A stretch of 64,000 nt of DNA from Symbiodinium natans (Eukaryota > Sar > Dinophyceae > Suessiales > Symbiodiniaceae). Where the stretch lies: NCBI GenBank assembly GCA_905221605.1, contig CAJNDS010002795.1, positions 1 to 64,000 of the forward strand, given 5' to 3'. Shown here one piece after another: positions 22,801 to 32,448 of this stretch. Made by a program: the position numbers and the translations under genes. Below the pieces are notes generated by a model. It was not told where the DNA came from, made no database searches, and saw only the letters and a list, made by a program, of their open reading frames with translations. Within the stretch, counting starts at the first letter, position 1, and every line of letters begins with the position of its first letter.

Positions 22801-24733
22801 ATACTCCGAATTCCCACGCGTAAAGCTTGCCTTTACGCAAACAAACCTCCCCGGACTATCCAAAACTGTCGCTCTGCAAGCCTGTCGTTCTCTAGACCCA
22901 AGAGTCGGGTCCAGAGGGGCTTAGAAGGGAACCCCAAACCATGCAAAAAGGAATATGGGCCTACTCTGACCCTTCATGAGAGGGTGGAGCCTTGAACCGG
23001 AAACTCCTGTAGGGCTTGATGTAAGCCCTGTGGCGGTTTAGGGTCTAGGGCGTCTAGGGTCGAGGGTTCAGGAAACCCTAAACCCGAAACCCGAAACCCT
23101 GAACCCTAAACCCTAAACCCTAAACAACCCTAAACCCTAAACCCTAAACAAACAACCCCAAACCCCAAACCCCAAACCCCAAACCCTAAACCCCAAACCC
23201 CAAACCCCAAGCCCAAACTCCAAACCCCAAACCCCAAACCCCAAACCCTAAACCCTAAACCCTAAACCCTAAACCCTAAACCCTAAACCCTTCACCTTAG
23301 AAGTCTGAGCCGAGGCAAGGGCTGCGCGGTCAGAAGGATGTTTCCTGCCTCGTGACAAGGCGATCTCGGGGTTTAGGGTTTAGGGTTTAGGGTTTGGGGT
23401 TTGGAGTTTAGGGTTTAGGGTTTAGGGTTTAGGGTCTAGGGTTTAGGGTTTAGGGTTTAGGGTCGAGGGTTTGGGGTTTAGGGTTGAGGGTTTAGGGTTC
23501 AGGGTTCAGGGTTTAATTAGGCTCTCGAAAGCCAAGAAACCTTCTCGAGTGTGGTTTAATCACCGGACCGGTCTTTCAGGCAAACTAGCTTTAGACCCAA
23601 ACAACTTTAACTAGAAATCCCCCTTACGCACCCGAAAGCCCTAACCGTAAACCCTAGACCCTAAACCCCGAAACCCCGAAACCCCGAAACCCCGAAACCC
23701 CGAAACCCCGAAACCCTAAACCCCTGAATTCAAACCCCCCCCCCCCCCCGTGGTCCCTACGATGCAAAGAGCGGGCCCAAACTGAAGCCTGGACCCAAAA
23801 TCACCTAGGAAGAAAAAGGGTGCCCTTTTTGGCTTAAAGATGTTTCAAGCGCCTGATAAGGGAACCTAACCCTAAAAATGGACCAAATGCCTAACGTGGG
23901 TACTAAAGTGGGTCCAACATTACCTTAAGTGCATTTTTCGCATGCTACGCCAGCAGAAGCAGATCCGAAGATGTAAAAGGCATGAAAGCGACCAGGGAAA
24001 GTTAAGGTGCTGCGGCCAAGAAGGTGCTGGGGGCTCCGCACCAGGGCAAAACCCTAAACCCTAAACGCTGAACCCTAAACCCTAAACCCTAAACCCTGAA
24101 CTCTGCGCCTTGACATCGCGGTGGATCTTCCTGAGTTGGCTTGTAAGCTCCAAACCCTCAATCCGACATCCAAAGCCCTACGCAAAGCCCTGAAGGTCAG
24201 CTTGCCTCATGCCGGGGCATACTGGGGGTACCTGGAACATGCCCATATTGCCAGCTTAGTAGCGCAGCAACCACATTACAAGGGCACCCTTTTTTGGGTT
24301 GGTTACTGTATAAGGGAACCTTGAACCACAAAAAGGGTCAAGGGTACCACTGGGCTACCAAGCCAGAAAAAATCGACTGTCAATGAAGGCCATGTCTACG
24401 TAGACCTTCGTCACCTTACTTGCGCAACCTGGACCAGAGCTGGTGACATCGAGGGCACAACTATCCTGTCTTTCTCTTGCTCTTGTTTCTATGGTTGTTC
24501 GTTTTAATAGTGCCATTGCTACGATGAAGGTCCCCTAAACCCTAAACCCTAAACCCTAAGCCCTAAGCCCTGAGCCCTAAGCCCTCAGCCCTAAACCCTA
24601 AACCCTAAACCCTAAGCCCTCAGCCCTCAGCCCTAAGCCCTAAACCCCAAACCCTCCTGAACCCTAAACCCTAAACTCCCATTTTATGAGGCCCTGACTT
24701 TGTGTCATGTAGGTACTGGAGACCACGTAGGAC
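16813..24733 (-). CDS. STE20/MST-like Ser/Thr protein kinase, split gene (catalytic domain)
   Basis: Eleven minus-strand exons in one continuous phase reconstruct most of a protein kinase C-lobe. Such kinases transfer the ATP gamma-phosphate to Ser/Thr of downstream kinases or cytoskeletal targets. Landmarks: [16 protein letters not shown] (catalytic Asp and Lys of HRDxK), AGNILL (metal-binding Asn), KLADFG (metal-binding Asp), [17 protein letters not shown] (activation loop and APE), [58 protein letters not shown]. The P+1 loop GSPYWMAPE and the PPY..PxRAMF pattern place it with GCK/MST-type STE20 kinases. All catalytic residues visible are intact. The N-lobe (glycine loop, VAIK) lies upstream, probably 24.8-28 kb, and was not resolved. 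Donors are mostly GC. Introns are filled with TTTAGGG arrays; one (19.3-19.97 kb) also holds a large TA-rich block. Confidence 0.88.
16886..17125 (+). repeat. (TTTAGGG)n array with TTTGGGG and TTCAGGG patches
   Basis: About 33 units lying just upstream, in gene sense, of kinase exon K10. Confidence 0.97.
17955..17992 (-). CDS. protein kinase, exon K9
   Basis: Completes an Ala codon and reads [12 protein letters not shown], matching CLVKDPEERATA with the invariant arginine of subdomain XI. Donor CAG|GTGTCG; the next exon starts GTGTTG after CAG. Confidence 0.82.
18202..18232 (-). CDS. protein kinase, exon K8
   Basis: [10 protein letters not shown], equivalent to WSPEFNDFVSKC of subdomain X. 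Acceptor TCGAAG|TCG, GC donor TGCG|GCCC. Confidence 0.78.
18937..18965 (-). CDS. protein kinase, probable exon K7
   Basis: Twenty-nine nt after GCTAAG acceptor, [10 protein letters not shown], closing the frame between K6 and K8 with a GC donor. Only the tryptophan position resembles the family (xxxW S.EF), so this exon is placed mainly by phase. Confidence 0.5.
19023..19165 (+). repeat. dispersed repeat pair, copy 1
   Basis: Shares GGGAAGCT, GAGTAGTGGGGAGT, GGGAACCTTGG and ACATACCCC with copy 2 at 33241-33380, in the same order. It overlaps the 3' border of kinase exon K6, so the exon is at the edge of the repeat. Confidence 0.6.
19174..19249 (-). CDS. protein kinase, exon K6 (PPY..RAMF)
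   Basis: [18 protein letters not shown] then ISTKPPS after acceptor GCTTCAG; GC donor TCGG|GCAGGG. Equivalent to GKPPYADIHPMRAIFMIPTNPPP in MST kinases. Confidence 0.9.
19575..19965 (+). repeat. ATAAATAT satellite
   Basis: (TA)n flanks about 45 units of eight-base AAATATAT repeat. In the intron between kinase exons K5 and K6. Confidence 0.97.
19997..20056 (-). CDS. protein kinase, exon K5 (DIWSLG)
   Basis: [20 protein letters not shown], subdomain IX with the structural aspartate. Acceptor CTTCAG|GCC, GC donor CCCGG|GCCCGA. Confidence 0.93.
20669..20705 (-). CDS. protein kinase, exon K4 (APE motif)
   Basis: [12 protein letters not shown] between acceptor TTTAAG|GCCC and GC donor GGAGAG|GCC. 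Intron 3 starts GCCC and this exon starts GCCC, a direct repeat at both ends of the intron. Confidence 0.93.
21051..21147 (-). repeat. (CCCTAAA)n array
   Basis: About 13 near-perfect units in the intron between kinase exons K3 and K4. Confidence 0.97.
21944..22037 (+). mobile_element. family E element, copy E2
   Basis: Shares AGAATAGGGTT, TATAGTATA-like core and GGGAATA..TTAGTAATT with copies at 1735-1810 (E1, diverged), 36600-36690 (E3), 45384-45472 (E4) and 50218-50518 (E5). Confidence 0.65.
22119..22199 (-). CDS. protein kinase, exon K3 (DFG and activation loop)
   Basis: Eighty-one nt, [17 protein letters not shown] then WARRNTQIG, ending GGCTC|GCCC. Same layout as AKLADFGVSGQLTDTMAKRNTVIGTP of MST kinases, including conserved Arg-Asn-Thr and Ile-Gly. 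Confidence 0.93.
22227..22340 (+). repeat. (TTTAGGG)n array
   Basis: About 16 units, 30 bp upstream (gene sense) of kinase exon K3. Confidence 0.97.
22591..22723 (+). mobile_element. family B element, copy B2, with TTTAGGG insertion
   Basis: Same ends as B1, but after TTAATAGGGAT the copy runs into about five degenerate TTTAGGG units before rejoining at CCCCCTGTTGTAATCCC. Confidence 0.82.
23070..23291 (-). repeat. compound CCCTAAA / CCCCAAA array
   Basis: CCCTAAA units flank a block of CCCCAAA variants. Lies between kinase exons K2 and K3. Confidence 0.96.
23326..23348 (-). CDS. protein kinase, exon K2 (23-nt microexon, AGNILL)
   Basis: Acceptor CACGAG|GCA, donor CC GC|GCAGCC. Encodes AGNILLT plus two bases, so K1-K2 read HRDVKAGNILL, exactly as in STE20 kinases. 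Confidence 0.9.
23370..23515 (+). repeat. (TTTAGGG)n array
   Basis: About 19 units, immediately upstream (gene sense) of the 23-nt exon K2 and opposite in orientation to the 23.07-23.29 kb array. Confidence 0.96.
23645..23725 (-). repeat. CCCCGAAA 8-mer variant array
   Basis: Several consecutive CCCCGAAA units, an eight-base unit. Confidence 0.93.
24109..24130 (-). CDS. protein kinase, exon K1 (22-nt microexon, HRDVK)
   Basis: Acceptor AACTCAG|G, GC donor GTCAAG|GCGCAG. Encodes KIHRDVK with the catalytic aspartate and lysine. Among the smallest exons in the window. Confidence 0.9.
24255..24362 (+). mobile_element. family A element, copy A3
   Basis: Complete copy in the intron between kinase exons K0 and K1; right end GGGCTACCAAG. 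Serves as the empty-site reference for copy A5. Confidence 0.85.
24534..24675 (-). repeat. CCCTAAA / CCCTAAG / CCCTCAG array
   Basis: Mixed units in the intron just downstream (gene sense) of exon K0. Confidence 0.95.
24699..24733 (-). CDS. protein kinase, exon K0
   Basis: Acceptor TCACCAG|GTC, GT donor AA|GTCAGG. Reads [12 protein letters not shown], helix E leading to the catalytic loop; its two-base 3' overhang is completed by the next exon. Confidence 0.85.
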
Positions 24734-25129
24734 CTGGTGACAGCAAAGCACAGAGTCTGGCATGGATTCATAGGGATTCGGGATGAGGGCTTAACTTCTG
24801 GGTTTTGGGGTTAGGGTTTAGGGTTCAGGGTTTAGGGTTTAGGGTTTAGGGTTGAGGGTTTAGGGTTTAGGGTTTTGGGTGTAGGGTTTAGGGTTCACCT
24901 GTCCGTGGCTACAGGGGGTTGACGCGGGCTGCCGAGTTTACGCAGAACACCAGGGCGCATCGCAGAGTCCCATGTGGCCATGGTCTGCGATGAGGGAAAA
25001 ATCGCCCATCTTAGCTGCACCAGAACAGGCTCTGAGAGTTTAGGGTTTAGGGTTTAGGGTTGAGGGTTCAGGGTTCAGGGTTCAGGGTTCAGGGTTTAGG
25101 GTTTAGGGTTTAGACTCACAGAGCAGTCT

Positions 25130-25240
25130 TCCTTCTACATTGCGATCCTTCTGATTGATAGTCTTTAGGCCCTTTACTCCCCGGAGGAAGCGACAGGCAG
25201 TAGCGGCGAAGCCCTCTCGCGAATCCTTTTTCACGCTCAC
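25130..25240 (-). CDS. weak candidate exon upstream of kinase K0
   Basis: Minus strand reads REGFAATACRFLRG, loosely like the E.IAxICRxxLRG stretch that should precede K0, but it overlaps K0 in content and is one residue out of register. It may be chance. Confidence 0.2.
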
Positions 25241-25618
25241 GACAGGTCTGTCTGAGGGTTGGTCTACTAGTAAACAAATTGATGGAGAACCCAGTGAGCC
25301 AGCCACCCGTTAATTAAGGCAAACACCTTCTGATTGCATGTGGCGTCTACAAGGAGGGGCCCCCTTACTATACTAAGTGTATATAAGGGACTTATAACCT
25401 AGTTTAGGATCCTTATAACCCAATTAAGGGCTCTTATAACTCTACTTATAACTAGGGGGCCCCACCCTGTATGGTTTCCTTAATTAAGGGGTACGGGCTC
25501 CCTGGGAAGCACGCCACGATGCGGCTCTAGGACAACGGCGGATGGTGGCGCTGCCAGGTGAGGCTGCGCTGCGGGGTGCTGCAGGAGGGGTGCGCTTGCG
25601 GCAGACTGCAATTCTGCT

Positions 25619-25815
25619 TAGTTTAGGGTTTAGGGTTTAGGGTTTAGGGTTTAGGGTTTAGGGTTTAGGGTTTAGGGTTTAGGGTTTAGGGTTTAGGGTT
25701 TAGGGTTTAGGGTTTAGGTTTAAGGGTTTAGGGTTTAGGGTTTAGGGTTTAGGGTTTAGGGTTTAGGGTTTAGGGTTTAGGGTTTAGGGTTTAGGGTTTA
25801 GGGTTTAGGGCTTAG
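25619..25815 (+). repeat. (TTTAGGG)n array
   Basis: About 28 units with one deletion. Confidence 0.97.
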
Positions 25816-26321
25816 GGGACTGCGCTTTTGCTTAGTTCTGAAGGGAGTCGAAAGTACCCCTACCCAAAGAGGCCAAACCCCCGTAAGTGAGGAAGATGCC
25901 TTATAATCGAGATCAGGGATCCTTGATAGTGCAGTTGAAAAAATCCACTCTCTTGAGCTCTACATCGGTCCTGATTTTCTTGTGAATGTCCGCCGCAATT
26001 CCTCACCGCTCCGATGCCTGCTCAGGAGAACTAGCCGCTGCGAAGATAGGCACCATGTGCTTGGTTCGCAGTCGACACGAGGCACAAATTCACTGTGCCG
26101 TGCCTGGGTCTCTCTCGCTTATCCACGAGGCAGCATCCACCTTAAGGTTTTGGAACTTAAACACCCCCCCCCACCTCCCCCGCAATCTTCGCAACTCCCA
26201 CCCCCACACCCACCCACGTGCCCCCCCCCCCCAATATGGGGGTTGCGGGGGTTTGCGAGATTAAGGGGTACCTTATTGGGGGTTCTTATTACGAGGGAAT
26301 CCTGACCATTCTGGGGCTCGA

Positions 26322-26438
26322 CCCTAAACCCTAAACCCTAAACCCTAAACCCTAAACCCTAAACCCTAAACCCTAAACCCTAAACCCTAAACCCTAAACC
26401 CTAAACCCTAAACCCTAAACCCTAAACCCTAAACCCTA
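26322..26438 (-). repeat. (CCCTAAA)n array
   Basis: About 17 units; an opposite-orientation array follows at 26.52 kb with only 80 bp between. Confidence 0.97.
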
Positions 26439-26519
26439 TATTAGGGGTCCCTTCTTTTCGTCGAAGGCCACCGCGGCTTAAGGTGTCGGGCTTGCGACTG
26501 GGAAGTCTAGAGATGAGGG

Positions 26520-26622
26520 GCTTAGGGTTTAGGGTTTAGGGTTTAGGGTTTAGGGTTTAGGGTTTAGGGTTTAGGGTTTAGGGTTTAGGGCTTAGGGTTT
26601 AGGGTTTAGGGTTTAGGGTTTA
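26520..26622 (+). repeat. (TTTAGGG)n array
   Basis: About 15 units; with the previous array it forms a potential long stem with an 80 bp loop. Confidence 0.97.
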
Positions 26623-26950
26623 GGGGGGTTGCTGGCTAGTGCCCATAGCCTCACGATGTATGGTGGTGCGTCTCTCGGAGGGCTAAACGCAATTGAGCAA
26701 GACAACGCTTACTCTAAACCCTGAACACTAAACCCAAAACCCTAAACCCTAAACCCTAAACCCTGGGCCAAGCTTTTGCCGTTTGGTGGACGGCCCTGGG
26801 CGATCTTGATTCCGGACATCCGGATGGCCAGGGCGTAAGGTGGGGGTTTTAAAGCCCAGTAGGGTTTAGGGTTTAGGGTTTAGGCTTTAGGGTTTAGGCT
26901 TTAGGGTTTAGGCTTTAGGGCTTACGGCTTAGGGCTTAGGGTTTAGGGTT

Positions 26951-27031
26951 GGGATTTTCCCCCTTATATTAACAGTCCTGTATAGGAATTATAATACCCC
27001 CTATTATGAAGGACCGTTAGTAAAGGGGGAC
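26951..27031 (+). mobile_element. family B element, copy B3
   Basis: Shorter copy with CCCCCTTATATTAACAGTCC and matching right arm. Confidence 0.72.
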
Positions 27032-27454
27032 AGGGGTCTAGGGCTTAGGGATTAGGGTTGAGGGCTTAGGGTTACTAAGGTTCTGGCATATCTCAAACCT
27101 GACCCATGCACTGCAAGCTCAAGATCAAAAAAATGCCTTTCCTTTTGCCGGAGAGTTGCACATCACACCTAGGCTTCGCCAGCCACCACATCCACTACTT
27201 GTCACATGAAGTATGGTTTGTATTCCTTGTATCCCCAAAGGGACGCCCGGTATATACACTCACCAATACTAAACAAGAGCCTTATATACACTCACCAATA
27301 ACAGTAATATAAACGCTGTTTAACATATATCATCAGATATCATCACAGAGCCGAAGGCTTTCATAAACTAGGGTCGCGGGTATGGGGGATTGACGCTGCT
27401 GTGGGGCATTGGGTTGAGTCTTGTGTCGAAGGCAAGGCAGCAACATCTGTACCC

Positions 27455-27552
27455 TACCTGAGCACCTGGATGTTCAGGAGCGACGTGATTAAGTCCCTGA
27501 GGGTGCAGATTCGAAAGTGCTGGCTGCAGCATACCATTCTCGTGTGATTGTT
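27455..27552 (-). CDS. candidate exon next to the CT/GT microsatellite
   Basis: Minus strand, after GCTGCAG: HFRICTLRDLITSLLNIQVL and a donor CTCAG|GTAGGG. It could be an N-terminal exon of the kinase gene, 2.7 kb upstream of K0. The long reading frames that run from it into the microsatellite are not real. Confidence 0.35.
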
Positions 27553-27599
27553 TGCTGGCTTGCTGGTTTGCCGGTTGCTTGAATGCTTGAATGCTTGAT

Positions 27600-28125
27600 C
27601 GCTTGTTCGCTTGTTCGCTTGTTTGCTTGTTTGCTTGTTTGCTTGTGTGTGGGTGTGGGTCTCTGCGTGTCTCTGCGTGTCTCTCTGTGTGTCTCTCTGT
27701 GTCTCTCTCTGTGTCTCTCTGTGTGTCTCTCTGTGCCTCTCTCTCTGTGTGTCTCTCTGTGTGTCTCTCTGTGTGTCTCTCTGTGTGTTTCTCTGTGTGT
27801 CTCTCTGTGTGTCTCTCTGTGTGTCTCTCTGTGTGTCTCTCTGTGTGTCTCTCTGTGTGTCTCTCTGTGTGTCTCTCTGTGTGTCTCTCTGTGTGTCTCT
27901 CTGTGTGTGTGTGTCTCTCTCTCTGTGTGTCTCTCTGTGTGTCTCTCTGTGTGTCTCTCTGTGTGTCTCTCTGTGTGTCTCTCTGTGTGTCTCTCTGTGT
28001 GTCTCTCTGTGTGTCTCTCTGTCTGTCTCTCTGTCTGTCTCTCTGTGTCTGTGTCTGTGTCTGTGTCTGTGTCTGTGCCTGTGTCTGTGTCTGTGTCTGT
28101 GTCTGTGTGTTTGTGTTTGTTTGTG
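27600..28125 (+). repeat. CTCTGTGTGT microsatellite
   Basis: About 500 bp of CTCTCTGTGTGT units passing into CTGTGT; creates long open frames on both strands (CVSL.. or RHTE..) that are not genes. Confidence 0.97.
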
Positions 28126-28631
28126 TTTGTGTATGCGTGTGCGTTGCATGTGTATACACATAAATGCGAGCTGTATTCATATATAATATGTACGTATAAA
28201 TATGTCTTTAGTAGATGTGTGTGTCTATGGAGAATTAACACATATCGGCAAAGAAAGGCTAAGTGCCTGCGACGATGCTGCAGACATCTAGGCACTGCAA
28301 ACGATTGCAAACGGAGAGTGGCAATGAATAGGGCTTGAACTCTGCTGTCAGTGTCCTACTCTCTAGGCCACACGCTGCATAGCACTGCCGCCTTTCGACC
28401 CAGTAGCCCAACAACATCGACTCAAGGCTTGTTTTCACAGTGTTTCACTGATTCTTGCTTACGAAGTACTAGGTTGACTTGAAGATGTTCACGCCACGGG
28501 CTGGGGCACCGAAAGCGGTGTGCCATTGCTGCTCCAAAGAATTCCACAATAGTCTTTGTTTCCTTCGCAAGTGGACACCCGCAGTGCTTGTGAAATGAGC
28601 AGGGGCACCGGATCATCGTCCGGGGGTTTAG

Positions 28632-28694
28632 CTTGGGATGGGGGTACAAAAATCCCTACCAAGGACTGCCAGTATAAGGGGGAACAGCCCAAGG
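28632..28694 (+). mobile_element. family B element, copy B4 (internally deleted)
   Basis: Terminal CTTGGGATG / AACAGCCCAAGG retained; most of the left arm is missing. A further fragment (right arm only) is at 10238-10274. Confidence 0.7.
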
Positions 28695-29875
28695 TTTAGC
28701 GAGTAGGGTGTTTTCAGAGGCTTCCCTGCTTCAGGTCGCTACCGCTCGTTGGCAATCACCAATTGTGGTTCACAAGCCCTTCGACCAGCGAGGCCAACCA
28801 GGGGGTTTAGAGTTTGGGGTTCAGGGTTTAGGGTTTAGGGAGGAGCAACCTCTCAGCCATACTAAGCCCCTACTGAATTGCCTCAAGAGACAGCTTATCG
28901 TACAAGCAGCCGCACGCAGCCTCTGTTTGCGCACATCTCAAGACCTACAATCAAACCGCATCAAGAAGACTCCCGCGCTCAGCTGAGCGCATTCAGGATT
29001 TTTTTGTGGTGTTGTTGCCTGTAGTTGGGCATAATGGCTATATACTACTGATGTACTACTATATTTGCGATGACCCTCCACTACTCTGTTCTCACTTGCA
29101 CGCACGGGCACCCCACCGGATGGAATCCGCCAAGGCCCAAAGCATTCCGAAGAGCCGCCCTTATAGATGCTGGCTGCCAGTCGGGTGGATAGGTACATAC
29201 GGCACCCTGATCTGCTCGACGAGAAGGTTTGGGGTTTAGGGCTTGGGGTTTAGCAGTTTCCCTCTTCATTACCTGGTTGGGCCTCATCTCCTAGCTTGCC
29301 ACCTAAACCTCGAAACCCTATACTCCTAGCACACCCACTGATAGCCTAAGCCAGGGCACTGGCCTGCCTCCCAGCCCATCCCAAAACCCTAAATCCTAAA
29401 CCCTCAACCCTAAACCCTTAACCCTGAACCCCCCCCCCCCCCCCCGCCCAAACCTCTGATTAGGGTTACGGTTTAGGGTTAGGGTTTAAGGGGGCATGCT
29501 CTGAGACCCTCAGCAGCAGGCACTTAGGTGATTCGTGGGAGTCTTGTCGGTTTTGCAAACCACTGAACCCGAAACTCACAAGCCCGACGCACAGGCAGCT
29601 TGGCGACTCATGGTTTCTTTGTGGTGGCCCGCACGGACGCAAAACGCGAACGCGGCAGCGGCACTGATGAGTGGCTCTTGAGCGGCTTGTTTCTAAACCC
29701 TAAACCCTAAACCCTACACCCTACACCCTAAACCCTAAACCTTAAACCCCAAACCCTAAACCCTGAACCCTGAATCTTGAACCCTAAACTGAGGTTTAGG
29801 ATTCAGGGCGTTTCTACGGGCCATGTGCAGACTGAGCTATCTGCATTGCAGACGCGCACGCTTTGGATGCTAGGG

Positions 29876-29997
29876 CTAAACCCTAAACCCTAAACCCTAA
29901 ACCCCAAACCCTAAACCCTAAACCCTAAACCCTAAACCCCAAACCCTAAACCCTAAACCCTAAACCCTAAACCCTAAGCCCTAAACCCTAAACCCAA
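29876..29997 (-). repeat. (CCCTAAA)n array
   Basis: About 17 units, some CCCCAAA. Confidence 0.96.
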
Positions 29998-30519
29998 TAT
30001 AGTGCCTGCACGAAACAACTCTACGCCCACCCCAGGTGGGCAGAGAAAGATGAGTGAAGGTTCTGGGCTGAGGGGGCCCTAAACACAAAGAAAATTCCCC
30101 TAAACCCTAAACCCTAAACCCTAAACCCTAAACGCTAAACCCTAAACCCTAAACCCTAAACAAGACAATTTTCATAACCCCCCCGCCCCATGCGGTCAAC
30201 TTTTCATACGAGCCAAGGGAACTCCACAGAGCCAGGGTTGCGGTTCGGGGCTGCTAAACCACTCAGGCTTAGGGTTTAGGGGTTAGGGTTCAGGGTTCAG
30301 GATTTAGCCTTCCGGCCACCCTTCATCCCTACAAGTTTTCGGCGGAATGATTTCCGGGATAGGGGATAGGGGTCCATTTACATATTCAGACCTACCTCAG
30401 TACCATGAATACCCAGGGAGACCAGTACCCCCCCCCCCCGCCCCTTAACTCAGGCCTACTACCAAATGTAAGGAATCGTTCTTGGGTTCACTGTAAACCC
30501 TGAACGATATCAGGCTTGT

Positions 30520-30851
30520 TAGTTCATGGCTGATGGACAATACCAACCCGCCGCAGCCCCTCTGCAAAAGTTTCGCCGCCACGTTCCCGACCTGTGCTTG
30601 AGGAAGTCGCCTGCACGCAGCAGGTCAAAACTTTCCGGTGGGTCCGAGCTCCAGCTAGATGGGGTGTAATTATGCCTGAGGCTCCCGTTTTTCGCGCAAG
30701 CTCGGATCCGGACCCTGGCAATCCTATCCGAGCTGACGTGCTCTTGCTGGACTACGAGGTGGCTGCCGGCTTCAGGCTTGAAAAATGCCCTCGCAAGCCA
30801 AGTGACAAAGGCCCCGCGACGCGCAGGGGCCGCACAGCTCATATGGAATGA
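30520..30851. other. unique block open on both strands
   Basis: Plus frame (VLEEVACTQQVKTFRWVRAP to a TGA at 30851) and minus frame (GAFVTWLARAFFKPEAGSHL and on) are both open for about 100 codons. One is probably an exon, but composition alone does not decide. Confidence 0.3.
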
Positions 30852-31107
30852 CTTCCCATTGCGGAGGGAGGTGGTTGAGGGTTGAGGGTGGGTCCGACCC
30901 GGGAGGTCTCTAGCTCACGTTGCCCCGAAACCCTGCATGCTTAGGGTCGGGAAACCTGCAAGGAACCGCAGGCTCAGCAAACACAGATTCCAGGAAGAGG
31001 GTCTAAAGCTTCTAGCACTCTCGTTCTGGGGGGTTTCAAGGCTTGGCAGGGTTCAGGGTTATTGAGGGTTTATGGGGTTTTGGGAGTTTGGTCCTTCTAG
31101 GCCGTGA

Positions 31108-31290
31108 GGAGAAATATAGGAAGGTCTTTGAGATGTTCAGCGGTTCGAAGATATGGCAGCAATGGGAAAGCGGTCAGCTAGAGTCATCCATGTTGCCGCG
31201 AATTGCGTACAGAACACTGGGTCCTCACATGCCTCGTGGGGGCGCCACGCCCCTTACTCATCAGAATCTGTCTTCCGGCCCTCTCAACCC
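31108..31290 (+). CDS. unrecognised plus-strand coding-like segment
   Basis: Open plus frame REEKYRKVFEMFSGSKIWQQ then WESGQLESSMLPRIAYRTLG; the minus strand has several stops here, unlike most segments. Its upstream part is array-derived and not coding. Confidence 0.35.
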
Positions 31291-31341
31291 TAAACCGCAT
31301 TGCTTCTTGTTCGCACCTTAGCCCTAAGTCCGAAGTCCGAA

Positions 31342-31440
31342 GCCCTAAACCCTATAAACCCTATAAACCCTATAAACCCTAAACCCTAAACCCTAAACCC
31401 TAAACCCTAAACCCTAAACCCTAAACCCTAAACCCTACAC
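31342..31440 (-). repeat. CCCTATAAA then CCCTAAA array
   Basis: Starts with nine-base CCCTATAAA units and continues as CCCTAAA. Confidence 0.95.
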
Positions 31441-31918
31441 CCCACACCACGCAAGCTCAGGTTAAGGGTCTCGGTTCTTAGCAGACTCGTCGCCTTCACA
31501 GCTGCAATGCCTACAGAGCTTCTGGTTTAGGGTTGACTTCGGGAGGGCCTAGGGTTTAGGGTTCAGGGTTTAGGGTCTAGGGTTTAGGGTTTAGGGTTTA
31601 GGGTTTCTGGATGACGTGCTTCTTTGTACATCCGCGGGCAACACCTGGTCGATACAAACGGCTGTTGGTTTGCGTCGTTTTGGCGTCGCTGTTGCTTTGG
31701 ACCTTGGAATTAGCGAAGTGTGGTGGCCGTTTATAGGGTGTAGGATTTAGGGTTTAGGGTTTAGGGTTTAGGGGCTGCGCGCTGGCAGCATGGGCCTTCT
31801 TATGGCGTGGACAAGGGCGAACCATAAGTTGAGCAAATCGCATGGGCGTGGAGGCTCTGGCCAAGGGACTCCCGCCTAGAAAGAAGCCCCTACTTGTAGC
31901 TTCCGACCCAGAGACGCC

Positions 31919-32004
31919 AAAACCCCTTAATTAAGGAATATACCCTAAATGAGAATTGGAACCCTATTATGATTTAAGGTATATTCCTGAATTAAGGGGT
32001 TTTG
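31919..32004 (+). mobile_element. solo element with long terminal inverted repeats
   Basis: AAAACCCCTTAATTAAGGAA at left and its near-complement TTCCTGAATTAAGGGGTTTT at right, about 25 bp arms around a 35 bp core. Confidence 0.7.
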
Positions 32005-32448
32005 GAGTCTTTGGGGAATACACATTCTACTACTTAGGGGATATGTGGAGGTTATTCCCCTACATCACCCCTGTATATACACCCTATATAGTCCCTCTAT
32101 CCCTGAACCCTAAACCCCTACATTAAGGGTCCCTCCTTTAGCGCCCAAAACTACACGCCGCAAACCCCAGAGGTGCGCGACCACCAGCCTTAGGTACTGA
32201 CTCTCCACCACACTTTGAAACCCTAAACCCTGAACCCTAAACTTTAAATCCTAAACCCTAAACCCTAAACCCTAAACCCGAAACCCGAAACCCCAGGGCT
32301 CAGTCTAAAAATCCTCAGAAGGGGGGAAGGCAGGGCTTGGGCTTCAAGGCACCCCCGAAACTCGACATAAAGGCTTCTGACGAATAAAAAATGGACTCTC
32401 AAATGGACTCGGTCTGTTCTCGTCAATCGATCTGTCGCGTAGGACCTG

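Noticed and set aside
26755-26850. Kinase N-lobe exon (minus strand PPYALAIRMSGIKIAQG)
   Set aside because: The AIKI-like look is weak, there is no glycine loop, and PPY belongs to exon K6, which was found elsewhere.
27368-28310. Long Arg/His/Thr/Glu- or Cys/Val/Ser/Leu-rich open frames (190-273 codons)
   Set aside because: They are translations of the CT/GT microsatellite in several frames and both strands; no start context, domain or splice logic.
28325-28400. tRNA gene on the minus strand (GGGCTTGAACTCTGC like a T-arm)
   Set aside because: No acceptor or anticodon stem could be formed; at most a decayed tRNA-derived repeat.
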